Below, piece by piece: positions 27,848 to 37,783 of a stretch of 64,000 nucleotides of DNA (the stretch's first letter is position 1; every line of letters begins with the position of its first letter). The notes under the pieces were generated by a model. The model worked only from the letters and a program-made list of their open reading frames with translations. It was not told where the DNA came from and ran no database searches. The stretch is from Holospora obtusa F1 (lineage in GTDB: Bacteria; Pseudomonadota; Alphaproteobacteria; Holosporales; Holosporaceae). The position numbers were made by a program, and so were the translations under genes. The DNA lies in contig NZ_AWTR02000085.1 of the NCBI RefSeq assembly GCF_000469665.2, positions 1-64,000 of the forward strand. The letters run 5' to 3'.

Positions 27848-28114
27848 TTATTGCTTTAAACTCCATACCTCATTTAGAAACACACAGTAGAGTATCTCAG
27901 AAATCTAACTTTTTTTCAAGAAAAATTTTTAAATCAATACTAATATATAATGATCAATTTTATCCTGATGAAAATATGAAAACAATGAACACATCATATT
28001 TTTGTTATAACGAATTCACAGCTTATAGTAATTTACAAAAGAAGAATGAAGGGATTGCTTTTGTTCGAAATTACAGGTAAAATTCTAACCGATTATTTCT
28101 AAATTGGTAAAGTA

Positions 28115-28741
28115 GTGAAATCTCCTTTTGAAGACTCTGTTCTTTCATTAACTGTATATCCAAGAAACGCGAACCAAACCAAAGGGCAAATTAGGGCTTT
28201 GCGACTTTCGGGGCGTATTCCTTCTGTTTTGTATGGTCAAGGACCGTCTGAAAATATTTCTGTTTGTGCAAAAAATATCGCTTTTGAATTAGAAAAACCC
28301 GGAATTTTTAGTCGAGTGTTTCAATTGCCTAATTATGGAAAAGTTTTAATTAGTGCAATTCAGTTTTGTAGTGTAAAAGATAAACCGATTCATGTTGATT
28401 TTCGTCGTTTATCAAAAGATCAAAAAATAAAAATTTTGGTACGTATTGTGTTTCTTAATCAAGATAAAAGCGTTGGAATCAAGCGGGGAGGGGCGTTAAA
28501 CATCGTTCACCATCATCTTGAAGTTTTTGCTCCTGTTGATTGTATTCCTGAAGCAATTGATGTCGATCTTTTGAATCTTGATATAGGTCAGACGATTCAT
28601 TTGGAATCTATTCAGTTACCTGAGGGGATTCAAGTTCTTCATGTAGAAAAAGATGAAGCCATAGCAAGTATCGTTCCGCCTTCTTCTGGAGACAAAACAG
28701 ATGATCAAGAAGTTTCTGAAGCTCAAACATCTTCTTCGTAA
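28115..28741 (+). CDS. rplY: 50S ribosomal protein L25/general stress protein Ctc
   Basis: 5S rRNA-binding protein of the long Ctc type: N-terminal L25 domain (RALRLSGRIPSVLYGQG, then VHVDFRRL-like VDFRRLSKDQ) and C-terminal TL5/Ctc beta domain (LEVFAPVDCIPEAIDVDLLNLDIGQTIHL). At 208 residues it is a normal two-domain length with an acidic serine-rich tail. The start is GTG at 28115 with only a weak ribosome-binding site. The rplY-pth pair is a standard arrangement. Confidence 0.9.
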   Translation: MKSPFEDSVLSLTVYPRNANQTKGQIRALRLSGRIPSVLYGQGPSENISVCAKNIAFELEKPGIFSRVFQLPNYGKVLISAIQFCSVKDKPIHVDFRRLSKDQKIKILVRIVFLNQDKSVGIKRGGALNIVHHHLEVFAPVDCIPEAIDVDLLNLDIGQTIHLESIQLPEGIQVLHVEKDEAIASIVPPSSGDKTDDQEVSEAQTSSS

Positions 28742-28747
28742 TTTTTG

Positions 28748-29356
28748 ATGCGTTACGATTGGGTGTGGGTTGGAATAGGAAACCCGGGATCAGAGTATGA
28801 TACAACACGGCATAATGCAGGTTTTTTAGCATTAGATGCGCTTAAGGAGCGTTTTCAAGATACTCTAGAAGAAAGCAAAAAATGGGAAAAAAAATATAAC
28901 GCTTTTGTATCAGTCCTTTTTTTTCAAGAATTTAAAGTACTATTGTGTAAGCCTTTGTCGTATGTTAATCGTTCAGGAGCGGTTGTTTCTTCGATTTTAA
29001 AAATGTTTAACATTCCTTTGGACCATGTTGTTGTGTTCCACGATGAGTTAGAATTAGATTTTGGGGTGTTAAAGTGGAAAACAGGAGGGGGGCACAAGGG
29101 GCATAACGGTTTAAGAAATATTTCTGAACTGTGTGGAAGTGACTATAATAGATTTTGTATCGGCATTGGTCGTCCTAGAGGGGCTGTAGAGGTTTCAAAA
29201 TTTGTTTTGAGTTCTTTTACACCCAAAGAACTGGAGATTTTAAATGTTTTTGTATTTCCATGCATGCATCGAGCTCTCCCGTATCTGTTTCAAGGAAAAT
29301 TTGATAAGATTCATGAAATTTCAAAAGACGTATATTCTAATAGTGAATCATTCTAG
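28748..29356 (+). CDS. pth: Peptidyl-tRNA hydrolase
   Basis: Cleaves peptidyl-tRNA released from stalled ribosomes. Family residues are visible: Asn in GIGNPG, catalytic His in TRHNAGF, Asp in FHDELELDFG and Asn in GGGHKGHNGLRN. I prefer the ATG at 28748 over the adjacent TTG at 28745; this gives 202 residues. It lies 6 bases after rplY and 18 bases before holA. Confidence 0.93.
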   Translation: MRYDWVWVGIGNPGSEYDTTRHNAGFLALDALKERFQDTLEESKKWEKKYNAFVSVLFFQEFKVLLCKPLSYVNRSGAVVSSILKMFNIPLDHVVVFHDELELDFGVLKWKTGGGHKGHNGLRNISELCGSDYNRFCIGIGRPRGAVEVSKFVLSSFTPKELEILNVFVFPCMHRALPYLFQGKFDKIHEISKDVYSNSESF

Positions 29357-29374
29357 AATGTTTTATAAAATTTT

Positions 29375-30367
29375 ATGAAAATTGCTCTTCATGAATTTTT
29401 TCCTTCATTGAAACAAAAAACTTATGGAGTTTTTTTGTTGTATGGAAATAAACTTGATCTCATTGAAAGTATTTTAAACGAACTACAAAACGTGGAGTTG
29501 CGATTTATTAGAGCGCAAGATTCGGAATTTTGGAATCAACATATTGAGCTGTGTACCCCCACGTTATTTAATATGGGAAGAACCGTACTTCTTATTCAAG
29601 AAGTTCCTGAAAAAAAATTTTCTTCTTATCAGCCTATAGTAGAGGCTCTTCCAAAAAATCTTCAAATTATTTTTACGTCTTCTCAGTTTAGGCAAAATTC
29701 TTCATGGCTACGTAGCTTTCAGCAATCTACTACAAAAGCAGTCATTCCGTGTTACGAAATTTCTTTAAATCAGTCTATGGCAATTCTTAAGCGATGCTTA
29801 GAAGAATATCAAGTTCCACTTTCTGAACATCATTTGAAAATGGTGTCTCAATGGGTACAAGAAGGAGATTGGTTGAGTACAGCAAAAACACTGCAATTGT
29901 TGTATCAAGCTAAAAATAAAAACTCGATACAGCAAGAAGATTTGGAAAAAATATTTAATCATCTTGCTGTGAATTCAGAAGAAATTTTTTTACCCTTTAT
30001 GAATAAACCCGATCTTTCTATTGTGGAGCATTTACGTCATAGTGATGAAAAATTGAGATGGGTGCGTATATGGCAAAAGCTATCGTTTCAGTGTTGGCAA
30101 CTGAAGGTAACGCTTAAGCACTACACAAAAACTCAGCAAAATAGCCAAAAAAAAATTTTACCTCACGAAGTTGCTAAATTAGCTACTCAGTTAGATCCTC
30201 CAATTTTTTTTAAATATATCCCTTTCATTCAAAAGTATATTCATGAATGGTCTTTAGAATTTTTAGAAAAACGTATGGATGATTTGTATGATTTGGAGGT
30301 GAATATTAAAAAAGAAATTTTTCAAAAAAATGATGATATTTCCATTGTACAAATGCTGTGTTTATAA
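29375..30367 (+). CDS. holA: DNA polymerase III delta subunit
   Basis: Clamp-loader wrench subunit, which opens the beta sliding clamp. The overall architecture fits HolA: an N-terminal domain beginning VFLLYGNKLDLIESIL, a beta strand TVLLIQEVP, a segment LQIIFTSSQFRQNSSWLR, and a C-terminal helical domain (LRWVRIWQKLSFQCWQLK). At 330 residues it is the usual length. There is no invariant catalytic motif, so the call rests on fold pattern and size. Confidence 0.75.
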   Translation: MKIALHEFFPSLKQKTYGVFLLYGNKLDLIESILNELQNVELRFIRAQDSEFWNQHIELCTPTLFNMGRTVLLIQEVPEKKFSSYQPIVEALPKNLQIIFTSSQFRQNSSWLRSFQQSTTKAVIPCYEISLNQSMAILKRCLEEYQVPLSEHHLKMVSQWVQEGDWLSTAKTLQLLYQAKNKNSIQQEDLEKIFNHLAVNSEEIFLPFMNKPDLSIVEHLRHSDEKLRWVRIWQKLSFQCWQLKVTLKHYTKTQQNSQKKILPHEVAKLATQLDPPIFFKYIPFIQKYIHEWSLEFLEKRMDDLYDLEVNIKKEIFQKNDDISIVQMLCL

Positions 30368-30468
30368 AATTTTTGTAATAAAAAAGGGTAGGAAGGGGGA
30401 TGATAAAAGTCTTTCAGTTTTTTAGTGATGCTGTATGCTTTAGTAAACTTTATATTTAGGAATTTTCA

Positions 30469-33147
30469 GTGCAATCTTGTATGATGGCAAAAAAAGGAGA
30501 GGAATTTTTTTCTCTGGCAGCGCATTGGATTAAAACTCATTCTTTACGTTTTAATATTCCTTTATCAGAGTGGAAAATTTATGTCCCGTATAAAAGATGT
30601 ATTCCTTTTTTGGGTCGTTTCTTTTTTTCTCAAGAAAAAGGAATGCCAAATATGTTATCCGTGACTCAAATTGATCCTATTCCTTTTGAAAAACGTTTAG
30701 GGTGGATGCTTTCTTTTTTAACTCCTGTTTTATCTAATATTTCTTTAGAGCATCGCTTGACTATCGCGAAAGATGCATTGTCATTATGGGAACAAAGTTT
30801 ACTATACGAAACTTCTTGGCATAAGTTGTGCGATGTGCAAGAAGAATTATTTTCTCAATATAAGTGTTCAGCCTTACATTTGTTACGTTACATTTCAGAG
30901 TCTTGGCCTGAATTTTTGAAAAAACAAGTATCTTTTTATAAGTGCTCTGATGAATACGATTGTTTATTAAGCCAACCCACGATACTGATAGGATGTCACG
31001 GAACGCTTCCTTTTACTCAAAATCTCATGAAGCGATTAAAAAAATCAACACAGGGATGGATTTTATTTCCTTACGTTCCAAAACCAGTGGGGACTTTATC
31101 GTCTACACATCCTTTTTATGGATTTCAAAAAACTCTGTCAATTTTGGAAGTTTCCTATGAAAGCATTGCTATCATTTCTAGCTTAACTGTTTGCAAAGAA
31201 CAAAAAAATGAATGCGACGCTCAAGATGCGTTTTTAGCGTCTTATCATGGGCACTGCTTATCATCACCTATTAAAAATAATCTTGAGTACTACACAGTAA
31301 CGACTCCGTTAGAAGAAGTCCACCAAGTGGCTCAATGCTTAATAACGTATCATAAATTGGGAAAATCTGTACTATGCGTTACACCTGACCCAGTGTTAGC
31401 GGAAGGAGTATCCATTATGCTGAAAAATGAAAAAATACCGCTGTATTGGAAACGAACTTTGACTATAATTCATAACACTGGTGCGCATTTTATTTTAATT
31501 TTATGGAATTGTATACACAAAAAGTGGTCTTTTTTTTCTTCAGCAGATTTTATAAAACATAACGTTTTAACAACTTCTTATCCTGTACTTTTTCGGTGGA
31601 TGAATTTTCTTGAAGACACCTATTTTCGAGGAAATGCTTTGCCTGAAAATTTTTTAGAATGGCTAAAACGTCACGGCCAACATACGCGTTATCCACGTAT
31701 TGCAGAACGTGTTAACGAAATTTTCTATTCTCATCTTCATCTTATTTCTTCTATGATTAATTCTTTTGAACTGTATCCTCTCACGCAATGGTTACACACT
31801 TTAAATGATGTTCTGCATGGCTTATTGAAAGATATGTTTTGGAAGAGTTGCAGTGGAAATGAAATAAAAAAAGCACTTGATACGCTGAAAAACAACGCCT
31901 GCGCGTACGCGGAAATGTCTGGTGAAGATGTGGGAATCTTACTTAAACATTTTTTTCAAAATTATTGTTTTTTTTCACAAGAAGAGAAAGATGAAATAGT
32001 TCCGACTCTTTATATTTGCAGCCCAAAAGAGGCAAGATTACTTGTGCAACATTATGATGTTTGTATTATGACCAGTTTATATGAAGGAGGATGGCCAAGA
32101 GCTCTTACTGCAAATTCTTTGCTTCCAGTTTCATTACATGAATTTTTGAATTTTCCTCCTGTTACCTGGCAAATAGGAATGTCAGCCAGAAATTTTTACG
32201 CTTGTCTTAGTGCTCCTAAACTCATTTTGATACGATCTAAAGATCGGGGAGATCCTTCTAGATTTTTGTTGAGATTGAAAGGAACATTACCTTTTTTTCT
32301 TGTAGAGGATTTTAAATATTTTTCATATTATCCTTGTTCTTTTAAGAAACCTTCTGTTGTATGCTCAGAAATAAAGCCTAAATCGCTTTCTGTCAATGAC
32401 ATGGCATTATTACATAGTAATCCTTACGGATTTTATTTAAAACGCATTTTAGGTATTGCTCCTTTGCCTGCTCTTCAAAAAAACTCTGGGGTTTCATTAG
32501 GAATAGCATTTCATCAGTTGTTAGCACAATGGATGCGTCGCTGCCCGTCACAAGGTTCTCTTTCAGAGCACACACTTAGATGTCATTTAATGCAATTAAT
32601 AGAAGAAAATCTATTTTCATTATACTCAAATAAGATTGTTCGCACTCAAATATTACGTTGCTGTGAAGAGTTCTTAGCCTGTGAACTACAAAAAAGAAAA
32701 AATTTTTTTACTTCCTTTGTAAAAGTTAAAGGATGTACAGAGATTATGACTGCTTTTGGTTCTGTGAATTTTTTTGGGCAAGCAGATCGAATTGATTGTA
32801 CTTCAGAAAAAGTTGTCATTGTTGATTATAAAACGGGTGCGTTACCTAAATCTATCCAAACAAACGAGTTAGAACATCACGTATGGTGGTTATCTTGGAT
32901 GTTAAAACATAATGGATTCAAGGGAGTACCTAATTCTTCGTGTATTCACGTACAGTGGCTACAGCTTTCTTTGGCACATGGGCTAAAATGCATTGAATCC
33001 AATGTAGAACAAAACTTAGAAAACGATATCCAGCATCGTTGGAATGTTTTAGAAGATTACATTTTAGGAAAAACTCCCTATGTGCCTTTAGAAGTAAAAA
33101 ATTTTACAGATGGAATTTCCAGAAGATTAGAATGGAGTCCACTTTGA
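30469..33147 (+). CDS. AddB-like double-strand-break repair nuclease
   Basis: 892 residues. The C-terminus holds a PD-(D/E)XK nuclease of the RecB/AddB type: SVNDMALLHSNPYGFYLKRILGI, GIAFHQLLAQWMRR, FGQADRID and VDYKTG. The N-terminal two-thirds resembles the inactivated helicase scaffold of alphaproteobacterial AddB and lacks a Walker A motif. AddB partners the AddA helicase-nuclease in recombinational repair; addA is not in this window. The frame starts at GTG 30469, but the ATGs at 30481 and 30484 are equally possible. The protein is shorter than typical AddB (about 1000 residues). Confidence 0.72.
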   Translation: MQSCMMAKKGEEFFSLAAHWIKTHSLRFNIPLSEWKIYVPYKRCIPFLGRFFFSQEKGMPNMLSVTQIDPIPFEKRLGWMLSFLTPVLSNISLEHRLTIAKDALSLWEQSLLYETSWHKLCDVQEELFSQYKCSALHLLRYISESWPEFLKKQVSFYKCSDEYDCLLSQPTILIGCHGTLPFTQNLMKRLKKSTQGWILFPYVPKPVGTLSSTHPFYGFQKTLSILEVSYESIAIISSLTVCKEQKNECDAQDAFLASYHGHCLSSPIKNNLEYYTVTTPLEEVHQVAQCLITYHKLGKSVLCVTPDPVLAEGVSIMLKNEKIPLYWKRTLTIIHNTGAHFILILWNCIHKKWSFFSSADFIKHNVLTTSYPVLFRWMNFLEDTYFRGNALPENFLEWLKRHGQHTRYPRIAERVNEIFYSHLHLISSMINSFELYPLTQWLHTLNDVLHGLLKDMFWKSCSGNEIKKALDTLKNNACAYAEMSGEDVGILLKHFFQNYCFFSQEEKDEIVPTLYICSPKEARLLVQHYDVCIMTSLYEGGWPRALTANSLLPVSLHEFLNFPPVTWQIGMSARNFYACLSAPKLILIRSKDRGDPSRFLLRLKGTLPFFLVEDFKYFSYYPCSFKKPSVVCSEIKPKSLSVNDMALLHSNPYGFYLKRILGIAPLPALQKNSGVSLGIAFHQLLAQWMRRCPSQGSLSEHTLRCHLMQLIEENLFSLYSNKIVRTQILRCCEEFLACELQKRKNFFTSFVKVKGCTEIMTAFGSVNFFGQADRIDCTSEKVVIVDYKTGALPKSIQTNELEHHVWWLSWMLKHNGFKGVPNSSCIHVQWLQLSLAHGLKCIESNVEQNLENDIQHRWNVLEDYILGKTPYVPLEVKNFTDGISRRLEWSPL

Positions 33148-33167
33148 AAAGCTCTATTTCAATTTTT
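33144..33167 (+). terminator. Possible intrinsic terminator after the AddB-like gene
   Basis: TTGAAA (33144-33149, overlapping the stop codon) pairs with TTTCAA (33157-33162) around a 7-base loop and is followed by TTTTT. The stem is only 6 bp. Confidence 0.35.
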
Positions 33168-33329
33168 GTTCCATAATATCAATTCTGAATTTTCCAATAT
33201 CAACTTCTGATACTCTCTAATTAATCATGTATCTTGTAAATTACTCGCATCATCAAATGAATCCTGCGTTTGCCCCCAATGAATCATTCATTAGGTAAGA
33301 ATGCGCTAGGATTATTTTCTAAGAGCTTC

Positions 33330-36300
33330 TCACGCATTAGCGCCAAAGGAAAAGAATATTTTATTTTGATCATTTTGTTGATTCGTTTGTTGATTTTGAT
33401 AACCATTTTCTTGAATTTTATAAATTTCGTTGTACAAATTTTGTAAGTATTCTGTCAAATTTTGATCTTGGAGCAGATTAATTGTGTTAATAAAAAAAAC
33501 TTTCATATTATCGAGATTCAAACCTTTAGGTGGAAAAGTTAAAAGTTTGGAATATTTTTCTTTAACGTTGGCGATTATATCGTTTCTCGTTTGATTATCT
33601 ATATTCATATAGTCAGGATAATGTAGAGCTGGAGAAATTAAGCCGTCGTACAAAATCAAAATTTCATTGGTAATAGGAAGATTGGGATTGTATTTTTCTC
33701 CATGAAGCATTGTGTCGATGTATATGTTTTTCAGTTTAGATTTTAGTGAAGATGATGCGACGTTCTTTGAGGGAGAGAATGCGTTCGCTAAAAGTTGGGG
33801 AGAATTATGGGGAATATCAGTCCTATTGATTACAAACTGTAAATATTTTCGATATCTTTCTTCCATTCGTGTTTCTACCGCTTGTATACTTTCTTTCTTC
33901 AAAGCAGATTGGCTGTCAAGAATTCTTTGTAGCAATCCCATTTGTTCTACGCAGTTTTCTTGATTAGTAGGTTCAGTGCTCGTTTCGTTAAAAAGTTCTA
34001 TGAGGTGCTTAATCTTTGAGTTTTTCCAATTTTGATAAAGATTCGTTATACGTTCTTTGAAGGATTCATCACTCATAAAATTAAACATTTTTTCCAAAAA
34101 ATCTTTTAATAATTTTTCTGACTTTAGATCGTACGGAAAATTTTTCAGGAACAGCTCATATTTTCTTTCAAAAATTGATTTAAAAAAACCTTTATCTTGA
34201 ATAGAAATAAAATCTGCATCATTTAATGCGGGAACAAGTATTCCAAAATTTAAGATTTTTATTTGATTTGGAATTTGAGAATCAGCATTTATTACTTCTT
34301 TGATTTTATTAAGATACACATTTTTAAGATCTGGTAAAATTGTTTGCAATTTCTTAAGATAGGACTCGCCTTTTGGTAACCACGATGGTTTTCTAAAAGC
34401 TAATTTTAAAAATTCTTCATAACGTGTATGAAGGCGCTTTTTAATAGTATTTCTATCCTCATCCGAAAAATCCTGAAAGCTTTGATCCAAAGCAATCGTA
34501 GATAGATTGTCTATTTGCTTGAAGGCTTCATCAAGCTCTGTAGGAACATCTTTCGTTGTATTGAAAAGTCTTATAATTTCTGGCGCTTTTAACTTTTCAG
34601 CAGAACTGATAGAATGAATTTTTGAAATCCATTTATTGTACTTATTTTGTAGTACCTTTCCGAGCTCATTGTCTATTGCGTAGATAGAGTTAATAACCTT
34701 AACACACCCATGTAACAGTCCAACGTTTACAGGAATATTATAAGATAAAAGTGTTTGTAAGAAAGATTCATAATACGCTGTTATTAATTCATTCATAATA
34801 CTTTTTTGCTGAGATGATGCCTGATCATTAAAATTTGTTTTTATCAAGGCCGCCTTATTTAACATTTGCATTTTTTGTAAAATATCTTGATCATCACTCG
34901 GAAAAGGAAAGTCATCTAACTGAGCTAAAGAATTGTCTGTTGAATCTCCGAGTGCATGTTTTTTTAACAATTCTTCAAATTCTGTTTGACCTTCTTGATT
35001 AAGCTGTCCGGAAAGTCCTAATTTTATTTTCAAAAGGATTTGTTCTTTTTCCTTTTTCTGAATTTGATTTTCTAATTCTTTTTTTGTTTGTTCAAAATGA
35101 GTACTTTTTGTTTCAGAGCTCTCAATTTTCTGACGCATTTCTTGCATTTCTGATAAAAGTTTTGTTTTTTCTTGATCATGACAAATCTTTGTGTTTTCAA
35201 ATTTCTGAACTTCTGTTTCCAAAGATCTTTTTGCATTTTCAAGCTCTATTTTTAACAAATTTTCACGTTTTTCTAACTCGTTAATCTTTTGTGCGAAATC
35301 ACTGTTTGTTTTTGATCGATCTGTAGATGATGTATACAATTTTTCTAATTTTTCTTGAGTATCAGATAAATTTTTCGTTATTATATCAATATCACTTTTG
35401 AGTTTTGAATTTTCTTTTTTTATATTTTCAATATTTCCTTCAAATTCCTGAATTTCAATACTCATTTTTTTCGTGTTTGATAAAAGCTCCTGTTTTTTTT
35501 GTTCTTCTTCTATATTCTTAATTTGCAGATCTTCGAGAGCTTTTTTTTGTTCTTCCACAGATTGTCTTGCTTTATTAAGCTCTTGTGTTAACGTACTTTT
35601 TTCACTGTTTAACTGTTCAATATTTTTTCCTAGATTTTCTTTTTCTTGTGTTTGATCAGAAGATAATTGACTATATTTATTCTGTTCTTCTTTTAAAAGT
35701 TTTTTATTTGTCTCTAATTCCTGTGTTATGGAAGAAACCTGTGCTTGAAGTTTTGAATTTTCTGCTTGTATATTGAGTAATGTATCCTTGGCTTTCCCAA
35801 CTTTTTTTCTAAGTTGTTTGTTTTGCAATTTAAGAATATTAACAGAATATTTTAATTTTTTAATTGTGGATTTATATTTAGTTAAATATTTAGTTAAATG
35901 CTTTAACTGAAAATCAAGTTTTTGTTTTTCGTCGAAAAAATTAGATCTAATTATTATTAATTCAGTCTCGTTCTTTTGGCTATCTTTCAGCTTCACATCA
36001 ATTTCAGAGATTAATTTGTTTTTTTCTTCGATAAAATTTTTTATTTGTTTTATTTTTTTTTCAATCTCATTCTGAGTGTTTTCAGTTATTTCTTTAACTA
36101 AAATTTCTGTGCCCTCCTGTATATCTTTTTGAGAGTTATCTGAGATCAAAGACGTCAGTTTCTCAATAAGGTCTTCATTTTTTTTTTCCTGTTTTTGCTG
36201 AAAAAGTTGAAACTTTGTCTGAGACTCTTGAACTGTTTGTTCTAATGCTTCAATTTTTTTTAAAGTATCCTCAATTCTTGTGTTAAAATTTGTTTGCATT

Positions 36301-37259
36301 TCTGTTTGCATTTTATTATAATCATTATTAAGATTTTCTATGATTTGTTTCGAGTTTTTTGTTTGCTCTTCCAACATATCTTTATATTCTTTCAGAGCTG
36401 TACTTTGTATTTCTTCCAATTCTTTGCCCTGATTTTTTATCTGCTGATTTAATGTGTTCTTTTCTTGTTCTAACACTTGAATTTTTTTATCATACTCTTG
36501 GATGTTCTTAAGATAATTATTTATTTGAATTTGAAGAGATTTTTTATGATTTTCCAAGCTCCGTTTCTCTTCTTCAAGCCGTGTGTTTTTATTTGTGAGT
36601 GCATTTTTCTCAAGCACTTCTTTTTTAGATTTAACGAAATTTTGGGTAGGTTGTTTTTCAATATCCAGAATTTTATACACAGCTAGCTTAATTTGCTTAG
36701 AATTATCTCCGATACTATTCAAATTTTCCGTAAGTTGGGATTCTAATTCCTGTACGTTTTTCAACGATGAAGCAACAGAAGATTGATCTACTTTTAACGA
36801 AGATTTAATAATCTCCATTCCGTCAGCTTTTTTTCCTTCATTAAAGTATATTTTATAAATATTCGCAACTAAAGTCTTAAATGATTGAAATTTTTCGTCT
36901 TTTAAGGATGATAAAAATGATAAAAGATTTTGAAACTTTAAAGAACTAAAATCGAATTCTTGCTTCCTTATCTCATTTTGTATCTGTTGAAATTGAGTAT
37001 TTTTTTTATATTTAACATCTTCACTGTCTTGAGATTCAATCTTTTGAATTTCGTCTTCGATCAATTTTCTAATTGAACTATTGCAACTTTCATTCAAAAC
37101 ATATCCAGTTGCTTTTATTCCGTACTTTTCGCTCGCTGTATCTACCCAAGTTGCCGTTTTTAAAGGGTTATTATTGTCACAATTTGCGTGCGAAAAAGAA
37201 GAAGTTACTACGGCTGAAATCCAAAATAATAAAATATTTTTATAAAATTTTTTAATCAT
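33330..37259 (-). CDS. Giant secreted coiled-coil protein of unknown function
   Basis: 1309 residues. A signal peptide (about residues 1-26, SFSHA then NC) predicts Sec export. Residues about 175-775 are a near-continuous coiled coil rich in Lys, Glu, Gln, Asn and Leu heptads, with almost no proline. The last 500 residues form a helical region with five degenerate repeats (see the separate entry). The C-terminus reads KIFFSFGANA. Coding composition is more AT-rich and Lys/Asn-heavy than neighbouring housekeeping genes. I recognise no family; SMC-like similarity would be due to coiled coil alone, since there is no Walker A. A surface or effector role is conceivable but not shown. Confidence 0.7.
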   Translation of the reverse strand: MIKKFYKNILLFWISAVVTSSFSHANCDNNNPLKTATWVDTASEKYGIKATGYVLNESCNSSIRKLIEDEIQKIESQDSEDVKYKKNTQFQQIQNEIRKQEFDFSSLKFQNLLSFLSSLKDEKFQSFKTLVANIYKIYFNEGKKADGMEIIKSSLKVDQSSVASSLKNVQELESQLTENLNSIGDNSKQIKLAVYKILDIEKQPTQNFVKSKKEVLEKNALTNKNTRLEEEKRSLENHKKSLQIQINNYLKNIQEYDKKIQVLEQEKNTLNQQIKNQGKELEEIQSTALKEYKDMLEEQTKNSKQIIENLNNDYNKMQTEMQTNFNTRIEDTLKKIEALEQTVQESQTKFQLFQQKQEKKNEDLIEKLTSLISDNSQKDIQEGTEILVKEITENTQNEIEKKIKQIKNFIEEKNKLISEIDVKLKDSQKNETELIIIRSNFFDEKQKLDFQLKHLTKYLTKYKSTIKKLKYSVNILKLQNKQLRKKVGKAKDTLLNIQAENSKLQAQVSSITQELETNKKLLKEEQNKYSQLSSDQTQEKENLGKNIEQLNSEKSTLTQELNKARQSVEEQKKALEDLQIKNIEEEQKKQELLSNTKKMSIEIQEFEGNIENIKKENSKLKSDIDIITKNLSDTQEKLEKLYTSSTDRSKTNSDFAQKINELEKRENLLKIELENAKRSLETEVQKFENTKICHDQEKTKLLSEMQEMRQKIESSETKSTHFEQTKKELENQIQKKEKEQILLKIKLGLSGQLNQEGQTEFEELLKKHALGDSTDNSLAQLDDFPFPSDDQDILQKMQMLNKAALIKTNFNDQASSQQKSIMNELITAYYESFLQTLLSYNIPVNVGLLHGCVKVINSIYAIDNELGKVLQNKYNKWISKIHSISSAEKLKAPEIIRLFNTTKDVPTELDEAFKQIDNLSTIALDQSFQDFSDEDRNTIKKRLHTRYEEFLKLAFRKPSWLPKGESYLKKLQTILPDLKNVYLNKIKEVINADSQIPNQIKILNFGILVPALNDADFISIQDKGFFKSIFERKYELFLKNFPYDLKSEKLLKDFLEKMFNFMSDESFKERITNLYQNWKNSKIKHLIELFNETSTEPTNQENCVEQMGLLQRILDSQSALKKESIQAVETRMEERYRKYLQFVINRTDIPHNSPQLLANAFSPSKNVASSSLKSKLKNIYIDTMLHGEKYNPNLPITNEILILYDGLISPALHYPDYMNIDNQTRNDIIANVKEKYSKLLTFPPKGLNLDNMKVFFINTINLLQDQNLTEYLQNLYNEIYKIQENGYQNQQTNQQNDQNKIFFSFGANA
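33390..34877 (-). repeat. Five degenerate protein repeats of about 100 residues in the giant coiled-coil protein
   Basis: Within residues about 795-1290 a motif of the form (K/R/Y)Y-x-x-(F/L/Y)-L recurs: YYESFL (829), RYEEFL (946), KYELFL (1033), RYRKYL (1135) and KYSKLL (1235), spaced 117, 87, 102 and 100 residues. Each is followed 35-45 residues later by a segment such as LQNKYNKW, LKNVYLNKI, ITNLYQNW, LKNIYIDTM or LQNLYNEI. Between units a helix resembling I..LFN....L or ILNFGILVPAL appears. This was found by eye. Confidence 0.6.
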
Positions 37260-37624
37260 TTTTTTTATTTAATATCAACATTATACTAAAAAATATACAT
37301 AAAAAAAATAAAAATATAATAAATTTTTTTTGACTACTCACTTTTTGAAATACTGAGATGATGAACTCTACTTTTACTCAAGGCTTTTTTTACTGCCGAA
37401 TTACCAAATAAACTCTTATCAAAACTATTATTCAAGCAAAAAAATCGCTAACACTATCGCTCCACAATACGCCACTGAATCAGACAAAGCTTCTCTCACT
37501 AAGACAATAGACTAAAATAGAACACACGATATATAATTAAAAAACAAGCATTACACTTCAAAAAACTTATTTTTCTTAACTTGCTGCGTAAAATAAGAAG
37601 AAACGACTAACCAACTTATTTTTG
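37260..37624. other. AT-rich upstream region of the giant coiled-coil gene
   Basis: About 365 bases with no open frame. On the minus strand a perfect TATAAT box (plus-strand ATTATA, 37280-37285) lies 20 bases before the coiled-coil ATG, but its -35 position is only a T-run. I see no clear ribosome-binding site before that ATG. Confidence 0.4.
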
Positions 37625-37697
37625 TGCCGAGTATTAGACTTGAACTAACGACCTACTGATTACAAATCAGTCGCTCTACCAACTGAGCTAACTCGGC
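37625..37697 (-). tRNA. tRNA-Thr (anticodon TGT)
   Basis: The minus strand folds into a full cloverleaf: acceptor GCCGAGT/ACTCGGC, D arm GCTC/GAGC, anticodon stem ACTGA/TCAGT with loop TTTGTAA (anticodon TGT, reads ACA), variable AGGTC, T stem GTTAG/CTAAT with loop TTCAAGT (TTCAAG in place of TTCRAN), and discriminator A. CCA is not encoded. Length 73 including the discriminator base. Confidence 0.95.
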
Positions 37698-37711
37698 TCT
37701 TCCTGGCTATA

Positions 37712-37740
37712 AGTATACAAAAAAAAGTATCCTAAAACAA
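37712..37740 (-). promoter_or_regulatory. Candidate promoter of tRNA-Thr
   Basis: On the minus strand TTGTTT (-35, plus coordinates 37735-37740) and TATACT (-10, 37712-37717; five of six consensus) are separated by 17 bases. The -10 lies 14 bases before the mature tRNA 5' end, a normal distance. Confidence 0.5.
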
Positions 37741-37783
37741 TAGCGCAATGCCTACAAAAAGAGTACTTTTTTTCGTGTGTCCC

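Noticed and set aside
34900-36750. SMC/Rad50-type ATPase identity for the coiled-coil protein
   Set aside because: No Walker A, Walker B or ABC signature is present, and the protein has a signal peptide. Similarity would come from coiled-coil composition only.
37625-37697. tRNA-Thr as an integration site for the giant coiled-coil gene
   Set aside because: I found no copy of the tRNA 3' end at the far side of the gene and no integrase in the window.
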